Assembly (NCBI RefSeq): GCF_014154935.1
Contig: NZ_JACEHH010000009.1
Span: 1 to 64,000, forward strand
Direction of reading: 5' to 3'
Length of the DNA stretch: 64,000 nucleotides
Source: Stieleria mannarensis
GTDB taxonomy: Bacteria; Planctomycetota; Planctomycetia; Pirellulales; Pirellulaceae
This document shows, in pieces, positions 53,853 to 62,910 of the stretch; positions within the stretch are counted from its first letter, which is position 1, and every line of letters starts with the position of its first letter. Under the pieces are notes generated by a model. That model had not been told where the DNA came from. It made no database searches and was given only the letters and a program-made list of their open reading frames with translations. The translations under genes and the position numbers were made by a program.

Positions 53853-53958
53853 GGGGATCCTTTGTAGGCGGGAAGGGGGGCGTTGCACTGATCATTTTAA
53901 CGCTCGGACCAGCGGGGACAAAAGCGAGTGCTTCGTCAACGCTTAAACTTAGCGTGCC

Positions 53959-54036
53959 GCGGAAAAGGGGGCAGGTACCAACAATGCGAAGCACCCTTCG
54001 GGCCATTTGGTTTTTGGTAGCTGACCTCTTTTCCGC
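53959..54036. repeat. 23-bp REPIN-like inverted pair
   Basis: GCGGAAAAGGGGGCAGGTACCAA (53959-53981, minus outward) faces an inverted copy (54014-54036) with 20 of 23 positions matching; a CGAAG/CTTCG mini-hairpin lies between. Looks like paired REP sequences. Remaining 53853-54334 has no gene that I can support. Confidence 0.55.
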
Positions 54037-54334
54037 TCGACAAATGCACTAGGCCGCGTTTCGAGCTGAAATCGGGCGCGGATCCGAAACTTCGTGGGGA
54101 ATCTTGGTCGCGGGCGGTACAATCAAACCGGACGCCGCTGCTTTCTACCGAAATCGCCCTCAATCGCGTTTTACGGAGCTGCCTTCAGATTGGGGGCAAC
54201 GGTAGTGGATGACGCGAGGAGTCCTTTCGGATTGCGAACTGCGAGGACTCGTCGCCTCCTCCGCTACCCGAAACCGAGATGCGGCGGAATACTTGGCTCG
54301 CCCGACGCGTACAAAATCTTTGCCCGTGGGATCG

Positions 54335-54733
54335 ATGAATCAGCCTAATTGCGAGAAAAAGCAGCAGCTTGTGCGGATGCTCCGCCAGTTGCAACGAGCG
54401 ATCCCCTTCGCTCCGATCGCGGTCCAGTTGGTCCATGGCGAAACGATCTTCATCACGGCCCCCTGGCAGTTTGTCGTCGATGCCGATCGGCTGTACGTGA
54501 TCGTTCCGCCGGCAAAGCATGTCCGTTCGGTGCCACTGAGTGACGTTCGGCGAATCGGGCGGCGCCGGGTACCACGGCAACGCCAACCCGAGATGCATGG
54601 AATTGGGAATGAGCCCGGGCAACCGGGCGACGGTGGCGTGTCACGACGGCGGGGGGCAGGAGAGGGATGGCAGAATGATGCGGGACAGAATGATGCGGGG
54701 CAGAATGATGAACAGTGCGGAGTTTGGCGTTAA
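54335..54733 (+). CDS. Small hypothetical protein whose C-terminus is intergenic repeat
   Basis: 132 residues from ATG 54335. The N-terminal part (QPNCEKKQQLVRMLRQLQRA, then PFAPIAVQLVHGETIFITAP and VVDADRLYVIV) resembles the short planctomycete hypothetical family with a PFxPFxIxLxDGxxFxVxxP pattern. From about residue 85 the sequence is low complexity and ends in NDAGQNDAGQNDEQ, the translation of the GGCAGAATGATG repeat, so the real stop may have been lost. A 3' extension created by the repeat is likely. Function unknown. Confidence 0.55.
   Translation: MNQPNCEKKQQLVRMLRQLQRAIPFAPIAVQLVHGETIFITAPWQFVVDADRLYVIVPPAKHVRSVPLSDVRRIGRRRVPRQRQPEMHGIGNEPGQPGDGGVSRRRGAGEGWQNDAGQNDAGQNDEQCGVWR
54669..54712 (+). 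repeat. GGCAGAATGATGCGG repeat, three units
   Basis: Units at 54669-54683, 54684-54698 (GACAGAATGATGCGG) and 54699-54712 (partial). They fall inside the 3' end of the small ORF at 54335-54733. Confidence 0.85.
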
Positions 54734-54956
54734 ACAGCTGATCCTGCGAGAAACGGAAGGAACCGAAACCGTCAAAGCTGCCGACGACAGTCGGTGAGAA
54801 GTGTCACTTCCGCACGTGCCGATTCGCACCCCGGATGTGTCAATGCGGCACGGTGTTGGAGTGGGGGAGCCCCGTCTGCTGCACCGTCTTGTAGGGCGCC
54901 TGCGGAGGGATCCGTTGTCGTGGGCTGACAAAATGTCACAGGCCTGGCGTGATCGC

Positions 54957-54981
54957 GCGTGAAACTCGAATGATTTCACGC
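54957..54981. promoter_or_regulatory. Inverted repeat GCGTGAAA/TTTCACGC in the PP2C leader region
   Basis: Perfect 8-bp arms (54957-54964, 54974-54981) with a 9-bp spacer. Symmetric operator-like element about 90 bp before the PP2C start; could equally be a hairpin. The 337-bp gap 54734-55070 holds this element, one more hairpin (55034-55053) and no gene. Confidence 0.3.
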
Positions 54982-55033
54982 TTCGCGGATTTACTTTGGG
55001 ACGACCGATTCGTCTGGCACCATTAGTGCACTT

Positions 55034-55053
55034 GATAGAGTCCACCCTCTATC
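55034..55053 (+). promoter_or_regulatory. Hairpin immediately before the PP2C ribosome site
   Basis: GATAGAG (55034-55040) and CTCTATC (55047-55053) form a 7-bp stem directly upstream of GAAAGGA (55054-55060), the likely ribosome-binding site for the ATG at 55071. It could modulate translation or be a transcription leftover. Confidence 0.35.
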
Positions 55054-55070
55054 GAAAGGACGATGACGCG

Positions 55071-55880
55071 ATGGTCAGTTCTACTTTTCAACGACTTGAT
55101 TCCCACTCTGGCGACGCTGCTGCTGGCATCCGACACGGCGGTGCAACACTCGGAATCCGTTCGGCGGCAGCTTCGGTATGTGGCGGTCGCGATTACAACG
55201 AAGACCGGATTTATCGCTGCGATCGAAGTCAGGTGTACTTGGTCGCCGATGGCATGGGGGGGCATCACGGTGGTGCGATGGCCAGTCAGATCGCGGTGGA
55301 GACGGTTCCGTCGGTCTGGCGCAATAGTGTGTTTGAGAACGCGCTCACGTATTCCGGGATTCAGGCGGCGTACGGAAATTCGCTGGACTGGGCGGTCGGC
55401 GAGATGTCAGCGGTCGCGCGAAAGCATTGCGACTATGAACAGATGGGATGCACGTTGGCCGCCGCCTTCGTCTACTACGGGCGAATGTACTACGGGACGA
55501 TCGGCGACTGCCGCATCTACCTGGTGCATCAAGACAAACTGACGCGGCTGACCAAGGATGAAACGCTGGTCCAAGGCATGGTGGATGCGGGGATCATCAC
55601 TGCAAACGAGGCTCGGACTCATCGCTGGCGGCACATCGTCACCAACGGAATCAGCCCGCAGGGATTCAAGAATACTCCGCGACTGCGATCGGCACAGGTC
55701 GCCGAGGGAGATTTCGTCATGCTCACTTCCGATGGGCTGACCGACGAGCTGACCGATGACGAAATCGAACAAGTCATGAAAGCATGTTCTGACCCGCAAG
55801 AGTGTGTCGATCAACTGATCAAGGCGGCGATCGATCGCGAGGCGCGCGACAACGTCTCTTGCGTCGTCTTTCAAACGTGA
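55071..55880 (+). CDS. PP2C-family protein Ser/Thr phosphatase
   Basis: 269 residues from ATG 55071. PPM-family motifs in order: CGGRDYNEDRIYR, YLVADGMGGHHGGAMASQIA, MGCTLAAAFVYYGRMYYGTI, GDCRIYLVHQ, LTSDGLTDELTDDEI and DNVSCVVF. The Asp residues form the binuclear metal site. Such phosphatases reverse Ser/Thr phosphorylation, so it could oppose the kinases in this window, although it is not next to one. The frame starts upstream at 54996, but the chosen ATG follows a GAAAGGA ribosome site. The next gene starts 20 bp downstream. Confidence 0.93.
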   Translation: MVSSTFQRLDSHSGDAAAGIRHGGATLGIRSAAASVCGGRDYNEDRIYRCDRSQVYLVADGMGGHHGGAMASQIAVETVPSVWRNSVFENALTYSGIQAAYGNSLDWAVGEMSAVARKHCDYEQMGCTLAAAFVYYGRMYYGTIGDCRIYLVHQDKLTRLTKDETLVQGMVDAGIITANEARTHRWRHIVTNGISPQGFKNTPRLRSAQVAEGDFVMLTSDGLTDELTDDEIEQVMKACSDPQECVDQLIKAAIDREARDNVSCVVFQT

Positions 55881-55899
55881 GACGGGCAACGATGAAGCG

Positions 55900-57114
55900 A
55901 TGTTAATGAGCCAACAGCAGCACCGCGTCGTCCAATTGGATGACGTCACACGGGTGGCGTTGATGATCACGCCGCCCAATGTCGGCACTCCGATCGACCA
56001 AGCCCGGGAAGCGATTTCGACCATCCAAGACATTTTGAAACGGCAACCGGTCGAGATGTCGTTGACCAAGCAAACCGTCTTCGTCCGCTCGGCCGACGAC
56101 ATCGATGCGTTTCGAAAGCTGTTCAAAGCGTCTTACCAAGACCGTGTTCCGGCGACCAGTTTTGTGATTCAGCCGCCTTGTGCCGGACAAGCCCTCGCAA
56201 TCGAAGCCTGGGCGCTGGGAGGCGATGGGATCGAGGTCCGTTTCCCGTTGCCCGATCTGGTCACCGTCACCTACGATCAGCTGCGATGGATCTATGTCGC
56301 CGGCATCACGTCCCCCTGCGACGCCGCGTGTGCCTATGACGAAGCGAAACATTCCTTCGGCCTGCTGGCCCAGCGGCTGCAGCATGTCGGGGCGACGTTC
56401 AATGACGTCTGCCGAATCTGGTTGTACCAAGGCGGCATCACCGAGCCGCAACCGGGCGCGGACGGGGAAACGATCGAACGCTATCGAGAATTGAACCGGG
56501 CTCGCGCCGACTTCTTTCAACAGCTGGAATCGGTCGGGCAAATCAACACGTCACGGCACGGGCATGCGTTCTACCCGGCCAGCACCGGGATCGGAATGGC
56601 CGGCAAGGGATTGACCGTCAGTTGTCTGGGATTGCAAACCCGTCGCGAGGACGTCTCGCTGCATCCGCTGGAAAACCCGCGCCAGACGTCGGCGTTTGAC
56701 TACGCACGGAAGTACTCGCCCCGAAGCCCACTGTTTTCACGCGCCATGGCCGTCAAGATCGGCGACCATGTGACCACCTGGATCTCCGGTACCGCCAGTA
56801 TTCTGGATTCGGAAACCGTTCACTTGGGCGACGTCGAAAAGCAGACCCGGCAGACGATCGACAACATTCAAAACTTGATCAGCGGCAACAACTTCCGGCA
56901 GCATGGGCTGGCGGGGATGGGAGCCGAGTTGACGGATTTGGCCAAGGTGCGTGTGTATGTCAAACATCCGCGCGATTATGAGACCTGTCGGGCGATCGTC
57001 GAATCCCGCTTCGGCCCCGTGCCGGCGATTTATGCCGTGGCCGATGTGTGCCGTCCCGATTTGCTGGTCGAAATCGAAGGCGTCGCTTTCTCCGACGTGA
57101 CCCATTCGCCCTAG
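55900..57114 (+). CDS. RidA/YjgF-superfamily protein with three tandem domains, chorismatase-like
   Basis: 404 residues. Three RidA-like segments can be traced: one (about 13-110) with ALMITPPNVGTPIDQAREAI; a second (about 120-250) with LRWIYVAGITSPCDAACAYDE and STGIGMAGKGLTVSCLGL; a third (about 275-400) with SPLFSRAMAVKIGDHVTTWI, SGTASILDSETVHLGDVEKQ and MGAELTDLAKVRVYVKHPRD. The last two follow the order seen in FkbO/Hyg5/XanB2-type chorismatases (chorismate to 3-hydroxybenzoate or dihydro product), but no active-site residues were checked and the N-terminal domain is unusual. ATG 55900, with a second ATG at 55906. The function could also be a generic deaminase. Confidence 0.6.
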   Translation: MLMSQQQHRVVQLDDVTRVALMITPPNVGTPIDQAREAISTIQDILKRQPVEMSLTKQTVFVRSADDIDAFRKLFKASYQDRVPATSFVIQPPCAGQALAIEAWALGGDGIEVRFPLPDLVTVTYDQLRWIYVAGITSPCDAACAYDEAKHSFGLLAQRLQHVGATFNDVCRIWLYQGGITEPQPGADGETIERYRELNRARADFFQQLESVGQINTSRHGHAFYPASTGIGMAGKGLTVSCLGLQTRREDVSLHPLENPRQTSAFDYARKYSPRSPLFSRAMAVKIGDHVTTWISGTASILDSETVHLGDVEKQTRQTIDNIQNLISGNNFRQHGLAGMGAELTDLAKVRVYVKHPRDYETCRAIVESRFGPVPAIYAVADVCRPDLLVEIEGVAFSDVTHSP

Positions 57115-57135
57115 TCGATTTTCAAAAGGCATGTG

Positions 57136-59055
57136 ATGTCGAGTCGCCCTTTCGGACCCCAAGATTTCGGTGTCATTCGAATACGGAACCACCGTTTTCG
57201 ACGACACCGCGAACCTTGGAGCCCGATCTGGTTGCTGGCCGGCGGCGTGTCCCTGTCGGTCGCCGTGCTGAGCGGATTGGTTTGGTGGCTGACCGTCCCG
57301 CCGCCGCCAGAGCAGCCACTGCAAGCGGCGGATCAGCGCGTCGCGGGTGCTGCGGTTCGATCGGCTGCGATGCGCCCCGATCACGCGACGCCCGAGGTTT
57401 CAAACCAGGGTTCCGTGTCACGCCCTCGAACGCTTCATGAGGAGGGTCGGATCTTGCCCCCGTCTGATTCCGACGGCCGCGGTGGTACCCGATCCGCCAC
57501 TGCCGCAACGATGGTCACCGCGTCGGGCTTGGGCCGATCCGTCCCCGCTGCGGTTCCCGACGTCCGAGAGATCTACGAAAGCAAATACCCGATCCACGGA
57601 CGCAACGCCGTCGACGACGACGTCTTTCGCAAATTGATCGCGTTGGGCATCAAACCTGCCAAACTGTGCTCCGACGAAGTGTTCTTGCGCCGAGTCTACA
57701 TCGACGTCCTGGGGACGCTTCCGACGGTCGAGGAAGCCCGGTCGTTTTTGGACGATCATCGAGAGGGCAAACGCAAGGCGTTGATCGATGAAGTGTTGGA
57801 ACGACCCGAGTTCGCCGACTATTGGGCGATGAAATGGTGCGACGTTCTGCGGGTCAAAGCGGAATTCCCGATTAACCTGTGGCCGGCGGCCGCCCAGGCC
57901 TATCACCGCTGGATCCGCCGGTCGCTCAAGCACAACATGCCCTACGACCAGTTTGCACGCGCGTTGCTGACTTCCTCGGGCAGCAATTTTCGCACACCGC
58001 AAGTCAACTTTTACCGGGCGCTCCAGAGCAAGGAACCCGAGACGATTTCGCACGTGGTCGCGTTGACGTTTCTCGGCGAACGCACCGACCATTGGCCGCC
58101 CTCGAGACGCGCCGGCGTGGCCCAGTTCTTCAGCAAGGTCGGCTACAAACCGACCGGCGAATGGAAGGAGGAGATCGTTTTCTTTGATCGGCGACGTGGC
58201 GGAGCCGATCCGAATCAAGCCGTCGTCGCCATGTATCCCAGCGGCGTCTCGGTCACGATTCCGCCGGATCAAGATCCACGCGAAGTGTTTGCCGATTGGT
58301 TGACCGATCGCCGCAATCCATGGTTCGCCCGCGCCGTGACCAACCGGATTTGGTACGGGCTGGTCGGACGCGGCATCGTCGATCCGCCCGACGACGTGCG
58401 GCACGATAACCCGCCGGCAAACCTGCCGCTGCTGAACACCCTGGCGCGAGAGTTGATCGAGTCGGACTATGACATGAAACACGTCTATCGGCTGATCCTG
58501 AACTCCAGCGCCTACCAGATGTCTTGCATTCCGCCATCCGATGACGATGCAGCGGCCCGGTACTTCGCATACTACCCGACGCGGCGGCTGGACGCCGAGG
58601 TGTTGATCGACGCGATTTGCCAGATCACCGAGACGACCGAAACGTACATGAGCATCATTCCGGAACCGTACACGTTCTTACCAGAGCATCATCGCGCGAT
58701 CCGATTGCCCGACGGCAGCATCACCAGCAGCTTCTTGGAAATGTTCGGCCGTCCGGCGCGCGACACCGGTCTGGTTTCTGAACGCAACAACCGACTGACG
58801 GCTTCCCAAGCGTTGCACCTGCTCAATTCCAATCACATCCGCAACAAAATCGAACGTGGGCCGGGCATTCGAAGCTTGGTTTCCCAGGGCCGCGACTGCT
58901 GGGACACGGCCGAACGGATTTATTTGGCCGTCTTGTCACGCCGGCCGACCGAAAACGAACTCACCACCGCGGGGGCGCTCTGTGACGATCCGCGTGGGGC
59001 GCAAGAGTTGGCCTGGATCCTGATCAACAGTGATGAATTCCTGTTCCGACATTGA
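57136..59055 (+). CDS. DUF1549/DUF1553 planctomycete membrane-anchored protein without cytochrome domain
   Basis: 639 residues from ATG 57136 after an AAAGG site. A cytoplasmic N-terminus and a transmembrane helix (about 33-53, WLLAGGVSLSVAVLSGLVWW) are followed by a Pro/Ser-rich linker, DUF1549 (about 150-340: DDDVFRKLIALGIKPAKLCS, FLRRVYIDVLGTLPTVEEAR) and DUF1553 (about 375-630: WFARAVTNRIWYGLVGRGIV, PARDTGLVSERNNRLTASQA). Many relatives carry an N-terminal cytochrome c-type domain; none is seen here. The next two genes are the usual partners. Function unknown. Confidence 0.9.
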   Translation: MSSRPFGPQDFGVIRIRNHRFRRHREPWSPIWLLAGGVSLSVAVLSGLVWWLTVPPPPEQPLQAADQRVAGAAVRSAAMRPDHATPEVSNQGSVSRPRTLHEEGRILPPSDSDGRGGTRSATAATMVTASGLGRSVPAAVPDVREIYESKYPIHGRNAVDDDVFRKLIALGIKPAKLCSDEVFLRRVYIDVLGTLPTVEEARSFLDDHREGKRKALIDEVLERPEFADYWAMKWCDVLRVKAEFPINLWPAAAQAYHRWIRRSLKHNMPYDQFARALLTSSGSNFRTPQVNFYRALQSKEPETISHVVALTFLGERTDHWPPSRRAGVAQFFSKVGYKPTGEWKEEIVFFDRRRGGADPNQAVVAMYPSGVSVTIPPDQDPREVFADWLTDRRNPWFARAVTNRIWYGLVGRGIVDPPDDVRHDNPPANLPLLNTLARELIESDYDMKHVYRLILNSSAYQMSCIPPSDDDAAARYFAYYPTRRLDAEVLIDAICQITETTETYMSIIPEPYTFLPEHHRAIRLPDGSITSSFLEMFGRPARDTGLVSERNNRLTASQALHLLNSNHIRNKIERGPGIRSLVSQGRDCWDTAERIYLAVLSRRPTENELTTAGALCDDPRGAQELAWILINSDEFLFRH

Positions 59056-59093
59056 ACGCGGTGCCGGCACCTTAGAAACCGGAGAACCCGACC

Positions 59094-60506
59094 ATGACAC
59101 AGCGACTACCCGCCCACCGTGGAATGCTCCACCGCCGCCAAATCGTTCATGGCGGCGCGATCAATGCCGCCGGATTGATGATGGCGTCACACTTGATCTC
59201 TGCTCACCGCGTCGCCGCCGCCGACACGGTCGCTGCGAAGTCCGCTGCGACATCGCCCGACGCCACGCCGGTACGGTCGCTGGATGCGGCCAAGGCCAAA
59301 GCTGTGATTCAAATTTGGTTGGCCGGCGGCCCGCCGCATACCGACACGTTTGATCCGAAACCCGACTCGGGCAGCGATTTCACCGGCCCGTTTACAACCA
59401 CCAGTGCGACCAATGTGACTGGCGTTCACGTCGGACAGTTGTTGTCCGAACTCAGTCAGGTCGCGGACAAGTATTCGTTGATTCGCAGCGTGACCCACGG
59501 CGTCAACGGTCACGAAACGGCGTCCTACCTGACTCAAACCGGACGGATGCCCGGCCGTCTGGTCTATCCCGCCGCCGGAGCGGTGGTGACGGCGTTCAAG
59601 GGATTCCCGGAAACCGAGTCGGGGGCGGAAGAGACTCTGATCCCGCCGTACATCGTGTTGACCAGCCCCCAAGGTCGGTTCAGTGAAGCCGGATTCATGG
59701 GCATCAAGTACAAACCGTTCGCCACCGGCGGTGACCCCAATGCGGCCAGGTTTGCCGTGGAAGGAATCATCTCGCCGCACCTGTCCAAAGAACAACAACT
59801 TGAACGACGCCGGCTGCTCCGCGAAATGAACTCGCTGGGAAACCTGATCCCCGACCGCCCGGATTTGTCGCTGGCCGCCCAATCGCGCCAGCACGCCTAT
59901 GACCTGATCGTCGGGGATGCCGGAAAGGTCTTTGATTTGAACACCGAATCCGACGACATACGAAGCCGTTATGGTCGCACCAAATTTGGCCAGTCTTGTT
60001 TGGCCGCGCGGCGATTGATCGAAAGCGGTTGCAAGTTCGTGACCATCAACCACGGCGGTTGGGACACGCACAAGGATCACTTTCCAGCGATGCGGCGCAA
60101 GCTGCCCGAACTCGATCGCGGGCTGGCCACGTTGATCGCGGATCTGGACGACCGGGGCATGTTGGACAGCACCATCGTGTGGTGCATCGGCGAATTCGGC
60201 CGCACCCCCAAGGTCGCCTCCGAGTCGCCTTGGAACGGCGGCCGACATCACTTCGGTGCCGTGTTCTCCTCTCTGGTCGCCGGCGGCGGATTTCGCGGCG
60301 GTCACGTCGTCGGCGCTTCCGATGCGCGCGGCGAAACCGTCCAAGACCGACCGGTTTATCCCGGTGATCTGATCGGAACCATGTATGAATTATTGGGCAT
60401 CGACCCCGAAGCGAGTCTGCCGCATCCGATGGGCGAGTTTGTCCGCGCGACCCCCGGAGCGGACGAGGGGATGAAGAGCGGCGGGCGACTCGATGAAATC
60501 ACTTGA
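59094..60506 (+). CDS. DUF1501 (sulfatase-like) exported protein
   Basis: 470 residues. A twin-arginine-like N-terminus (LHRRQIVHGGAINAAGLMM) suggests Tat export. DUF1501 core: IQIWLAGGPPHTDTFDPKPD, KYSLIRSVTHGVNGHETASY, TINHGGWDTHKDHFPAMRRK, VWCIGEFGRTPKVASESPWN, GGRHHFGAVFSSLVAGGGF. Distant sulfatase/alkaline-phosphatase-fold relation is known for the family, but biochemical function is not established. GGAGAA precedes ATG 59094. The gene ends 91 bp before the start of the PPC-domain gene. Confidence 0.92.
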   Translation: MTQRLPAHRGMLHRRQIVHGGAINAAGLMMASHLISAHRVAAADTVAAKSAATSPDATPVRSLDAAKAKAVIQIWLAGGPPHTDTFDPKPDSGSDFTGPFTTTSATNVTGVHVGQLLSELSQVADKYSLIRSVTHGVNGHETASYLTQTGRMPGRLVYPAAGAVVTAFKGFPETESGAEETLIPPYIVLTSPQGRFSEAGFMGIKYKPFATGGDPNAARFAVEGIISPHLSKEQQLERRRLLREMNSLGNLIPDRPDLSLAAQSRQHAYDLIVGDAGKVFDLNTESDDIRSRYGRTKFGQSCLAARRLIESGCKFVTINHGGWDTHKDHFPAMRRKLPELDRGLATLIADLDDRGMLDSTIVWCIGEFGRTPKVASESPWNGGRHHFGAVFSSLVAGGGFRGGHVVGASDARGETVQDRPVYPGDLIGTMYELLGIDPEASLPHPMGEFVRATPGADEGMKSGGRLDEIT

Positions 60507-60597
60507 TGCTCCCGCCCTGGCCCAAGCAACGTGGGATCGGCTTCCAGCCTGTCACTCCGAAAGCCACACACCGAAACGAACGGATCGCGAAGTGAAC

Positions 60598-62898
60598 ATG
60601 AAACACAAGTCGACCCTCTTCGTCGCGTCCTCGTTGGCGACGCTCCTGATCGCCGCGATTTCTTCCCCTGTGCCGGCACAAAACCGTGGCGCCGCTCCGC
60701 ACTTGGCATACGTTTATCCGGCCGGTTGCGAGCGTGGCATGACTTGCGAAGTGATGGTCGGCGGTCAATTCCTCAAGGACGCCGGTGAAGTCTATGTGTC
60801 CGGCGAAGGCGTCAAGGTGGAAATCGTCCGCTGGTACCGCCCGCTGACCGCCGGCGAGTACAACAACTTGAACATGAAGTTTCGCGAGGCACGCGAGCGA
60901 CTGGTGGGGCAAGCCGTCTTGCGGGGCAACGCGACAAACCCGACGGACCAGGAAATCGCACTGGCCGCCGGTATCACCGAGGAACAACTTCGCGAGATGG
61001 AGATCTATCGTCGCCGCGACCGAGACCCCAAGCGTCAACCCAATGACCAGCTTGAAGAACAGGTCACGTTGCGATTGACCGTTGCGTTAGAGGCCGAGCC
61101 GGGAAAACGCGAGCTGCGATTCTTGGGCGAAAACTCGATCTCCAACCCGATTTGGTTTCACATCGATCGGTGGATCGAAGTCCGTGAATCGGAACCGAAC
61201 GACATCGTGGCCACCGAGGTGACCGGGCGGTTCCCGATCGTGATCAACGGGCAAATCATGCCCGGCGACGTGGACCGTTTTCGAATGGAGGCAAAGCAGG
61301 GGATGAAGTTGGTGATTCAAGTTGCGGCGCGCGAGGTGATCCCCTACCTGGCCGATGCCGTCCCGGGATGGTTTCAAGCGGTCGCGGTGATCGTCGATGA
61401 GTCTGGCGAGGAGATTGCGTGGGCGGATTCGTTTTATTTCCGCCAAGATCCCGTGCTGTATTTTGAAGTTCCCCATGACGGCCGGTACACGCTGGAAATC
61501 CGCGACGCGCTTTATCGCGGTCGTGAGGATTTTGTGTATCGAATCACGGTCGGCGAGCTTCCGCTGGTCACCAGCGTCTTTCCGCTTGGGGCTCGCGTGG
61601 AATCCGAATCGACCGTCCAGCTGCGAGGCTGGAATTTGACCAACACCGAGCAGACGATCCAAACCATGTCGCGCCAGGATTACCGACCCAGACGCTGGTA
61701 CTCCTCGATCCAAGGCGACCACACGATTCGGTTCCCGCTACAGATCGATCATTGGCCCGAGGTGATCGAGGAGGCGAGCAACGACGACCGGCAGACGGCA
61801 CAGGAGGTGTCCACGCGGATGACGATCAACGGGCGGATCGAGCAACCGGGCGACCGAGACGTGTACCGGATCAACGCGTCCGGACGGATCATCGCCGAAA
61901 TTCACGCGCGTCGCCTGGGGTCGCCGTTGGATTCCATGTTGACGTTGACCGATGCCGATGGAAACGAGATCGCCTTCAATGATGATCACGAAGATCTTTC
62001 CCAAGCAATGGAAACGCACCACGCCGATTCGCACTTGGAAGCTTCCATCGGAGCACAGGGAGACTACTTCTTGACCGTCACCGATGTGCAAGGCAACGGC
62101 GGTCCCGATTTCGGATACCGTCTTCAGCTTCGAAGTCCGCAGGCCGATTACGAGCTTCGTGTGACACCATCAACGATCATGGCCCGAGCCGGACAAGTCG
62201 TGCCGATCACGGTTTTCGCCTTACGCAGAGATGGCTTTGACCAAGACATCGAATTGTCGCTGGTCGATCCGCCGCCGGGATTCCGTCTTGATGGCGGCGT
62301 GATTCCCGGAGAGTCTGGTCAGGTGCGGATGACACTGACCGCGCCTCGAACGGCGAACGGAAAACCGATTCAATTGCAGATGCAGGGTTCGGCTCCGAGA
62401 CGATTGCGCAGTCGATCGCGAATCATTCGTCCGGCCATCCCCGCGGAAAACATGATGCAGGCGTTTATCTGGTATCACCTGGTTCCGGTCGAAGATTGGA
62501 ACGTCATCGTCAGCGGACGCCCGAGGACATCAATGCCGCTGTCGATCGCGATGCCGTCGGATCGAATTTCATTGCCACGTGAGGGCGCGTGGTTGTTGAA
62601 CGTGATGCTGGACGCCAAACGTGCACCCGTCGATCAGTTGCATGTCGATCTACATGACGCTCCGGATGGAATCGAGGCGTCGATTGTTGCCGACCCCGTG
62701 ATGGGAGCCGCGATCAAATTCGACGTCTCGGCGGAGAAAATCGCCTCCGGCCATCGCGGGAATCTGTTGCTCAGCGTCTACAAAGAGTTCACGCCCGAGC
62801 CAACGGAATCGGATCCCGCACCGCGACCACGGCGAACCGAATACGGGTATTTGCCGGCGCTGCCCTTCGAAGTGACCGGTCAAAGGGGAGTTCGGTAG
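60598..62898 (+). CDS. Secreted protein with two PPC (pre-peptidase C-terminal) domains
   Basis: 766 residues from ATG 60598, which opens a signal peptide (MKHKSTLFVASSLATLLIAA, cleavage near PVPAQ). Beta-rich body with two PPC-type units: ESEPNDIVATEVTGRFPIVI (about 200-320) and ASNDDRQTAQEVSTRMTING followed by GDRDVYRINASGRIIAEIHA (about 400-540). No peptidase catalytic motif. It is the usual third gene after DUF1549/1553 and DUF1501 genes and may form an export or binding complex with them. A longer frame begins at 60493, overlapping the previous gene by 14 bp, but without a signal peptide. Confidence 0.88.
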   Translation: MKHKSTLFVASSLATLLIAAISSPVPAQNRGAAPHLAYVYPAGCERGMTCEVMVGGQFLKDAGEVYVSGEGVKVEIVRWYRPLTAGEYNNLNMKFREARERLVGQAVLRGNATNPTDQEIALAAGITEEQLREMEIYRRRDRDPKRQPNDQLEEQVTLRLTVALEAEPGKRELRFLGENSISNPIWFHIDRWIEVRESEPNDIVATEVTGRFPIVINGQIMPGDVDRFRMEAKQGMKLVIQVAAREVIPYLADAVPGWFQAVAVIVDESGEEIAWADSFYFRQDPVLYFEVPHDGRYTLEIRDALYRGREDFVYRITVGELPLVTSVFPLGARVESESTVQLRGWNLTNTEQTIQTMSRQDYRPRRWYSSIQGDHTIRFPLQIDHWPEVIEEASNDDRQTAQEVSTRMTINGRIEQPGDRDVYRINASGRIIAEIHARRLGSPLDSMLTLTDADGNEIAFNDDHEDLSQAMETHHADSHLEASIGAQGDYFLTVTDVQGNGGPDFGYRLQLRSPQADYELRVTPSTIMARAGQVVPITVFALRRDGFDQDIELSLVDPPPGFRLDGGVIPGESGQVRMTLTAPRTANGKPIQLQMQGSAPRRLRSRSRIIRPAIPAENMMQAFIWYHLVPVEDWNVIVSGRPRTSMPLSIAMPSDRISLPREGAWLLNVMLDAKRAPVDQLHVDLHDAPDGIEASIVADPVMGAAIKFDVSAEKIASGHRGNLLLSVYKEFTPEPTESDPAPRPRRTEYGYLPALPFEVTGQRGVR

Positions 62899-62910
62899 GG
62901 GGGAGAGGGT

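Noticed and set aside
60493-60597. Longer start of the PPC-domain gene
   Set aside because: Would overlap the DUF1501 gene and hide the signal peptide that starts at 60598.
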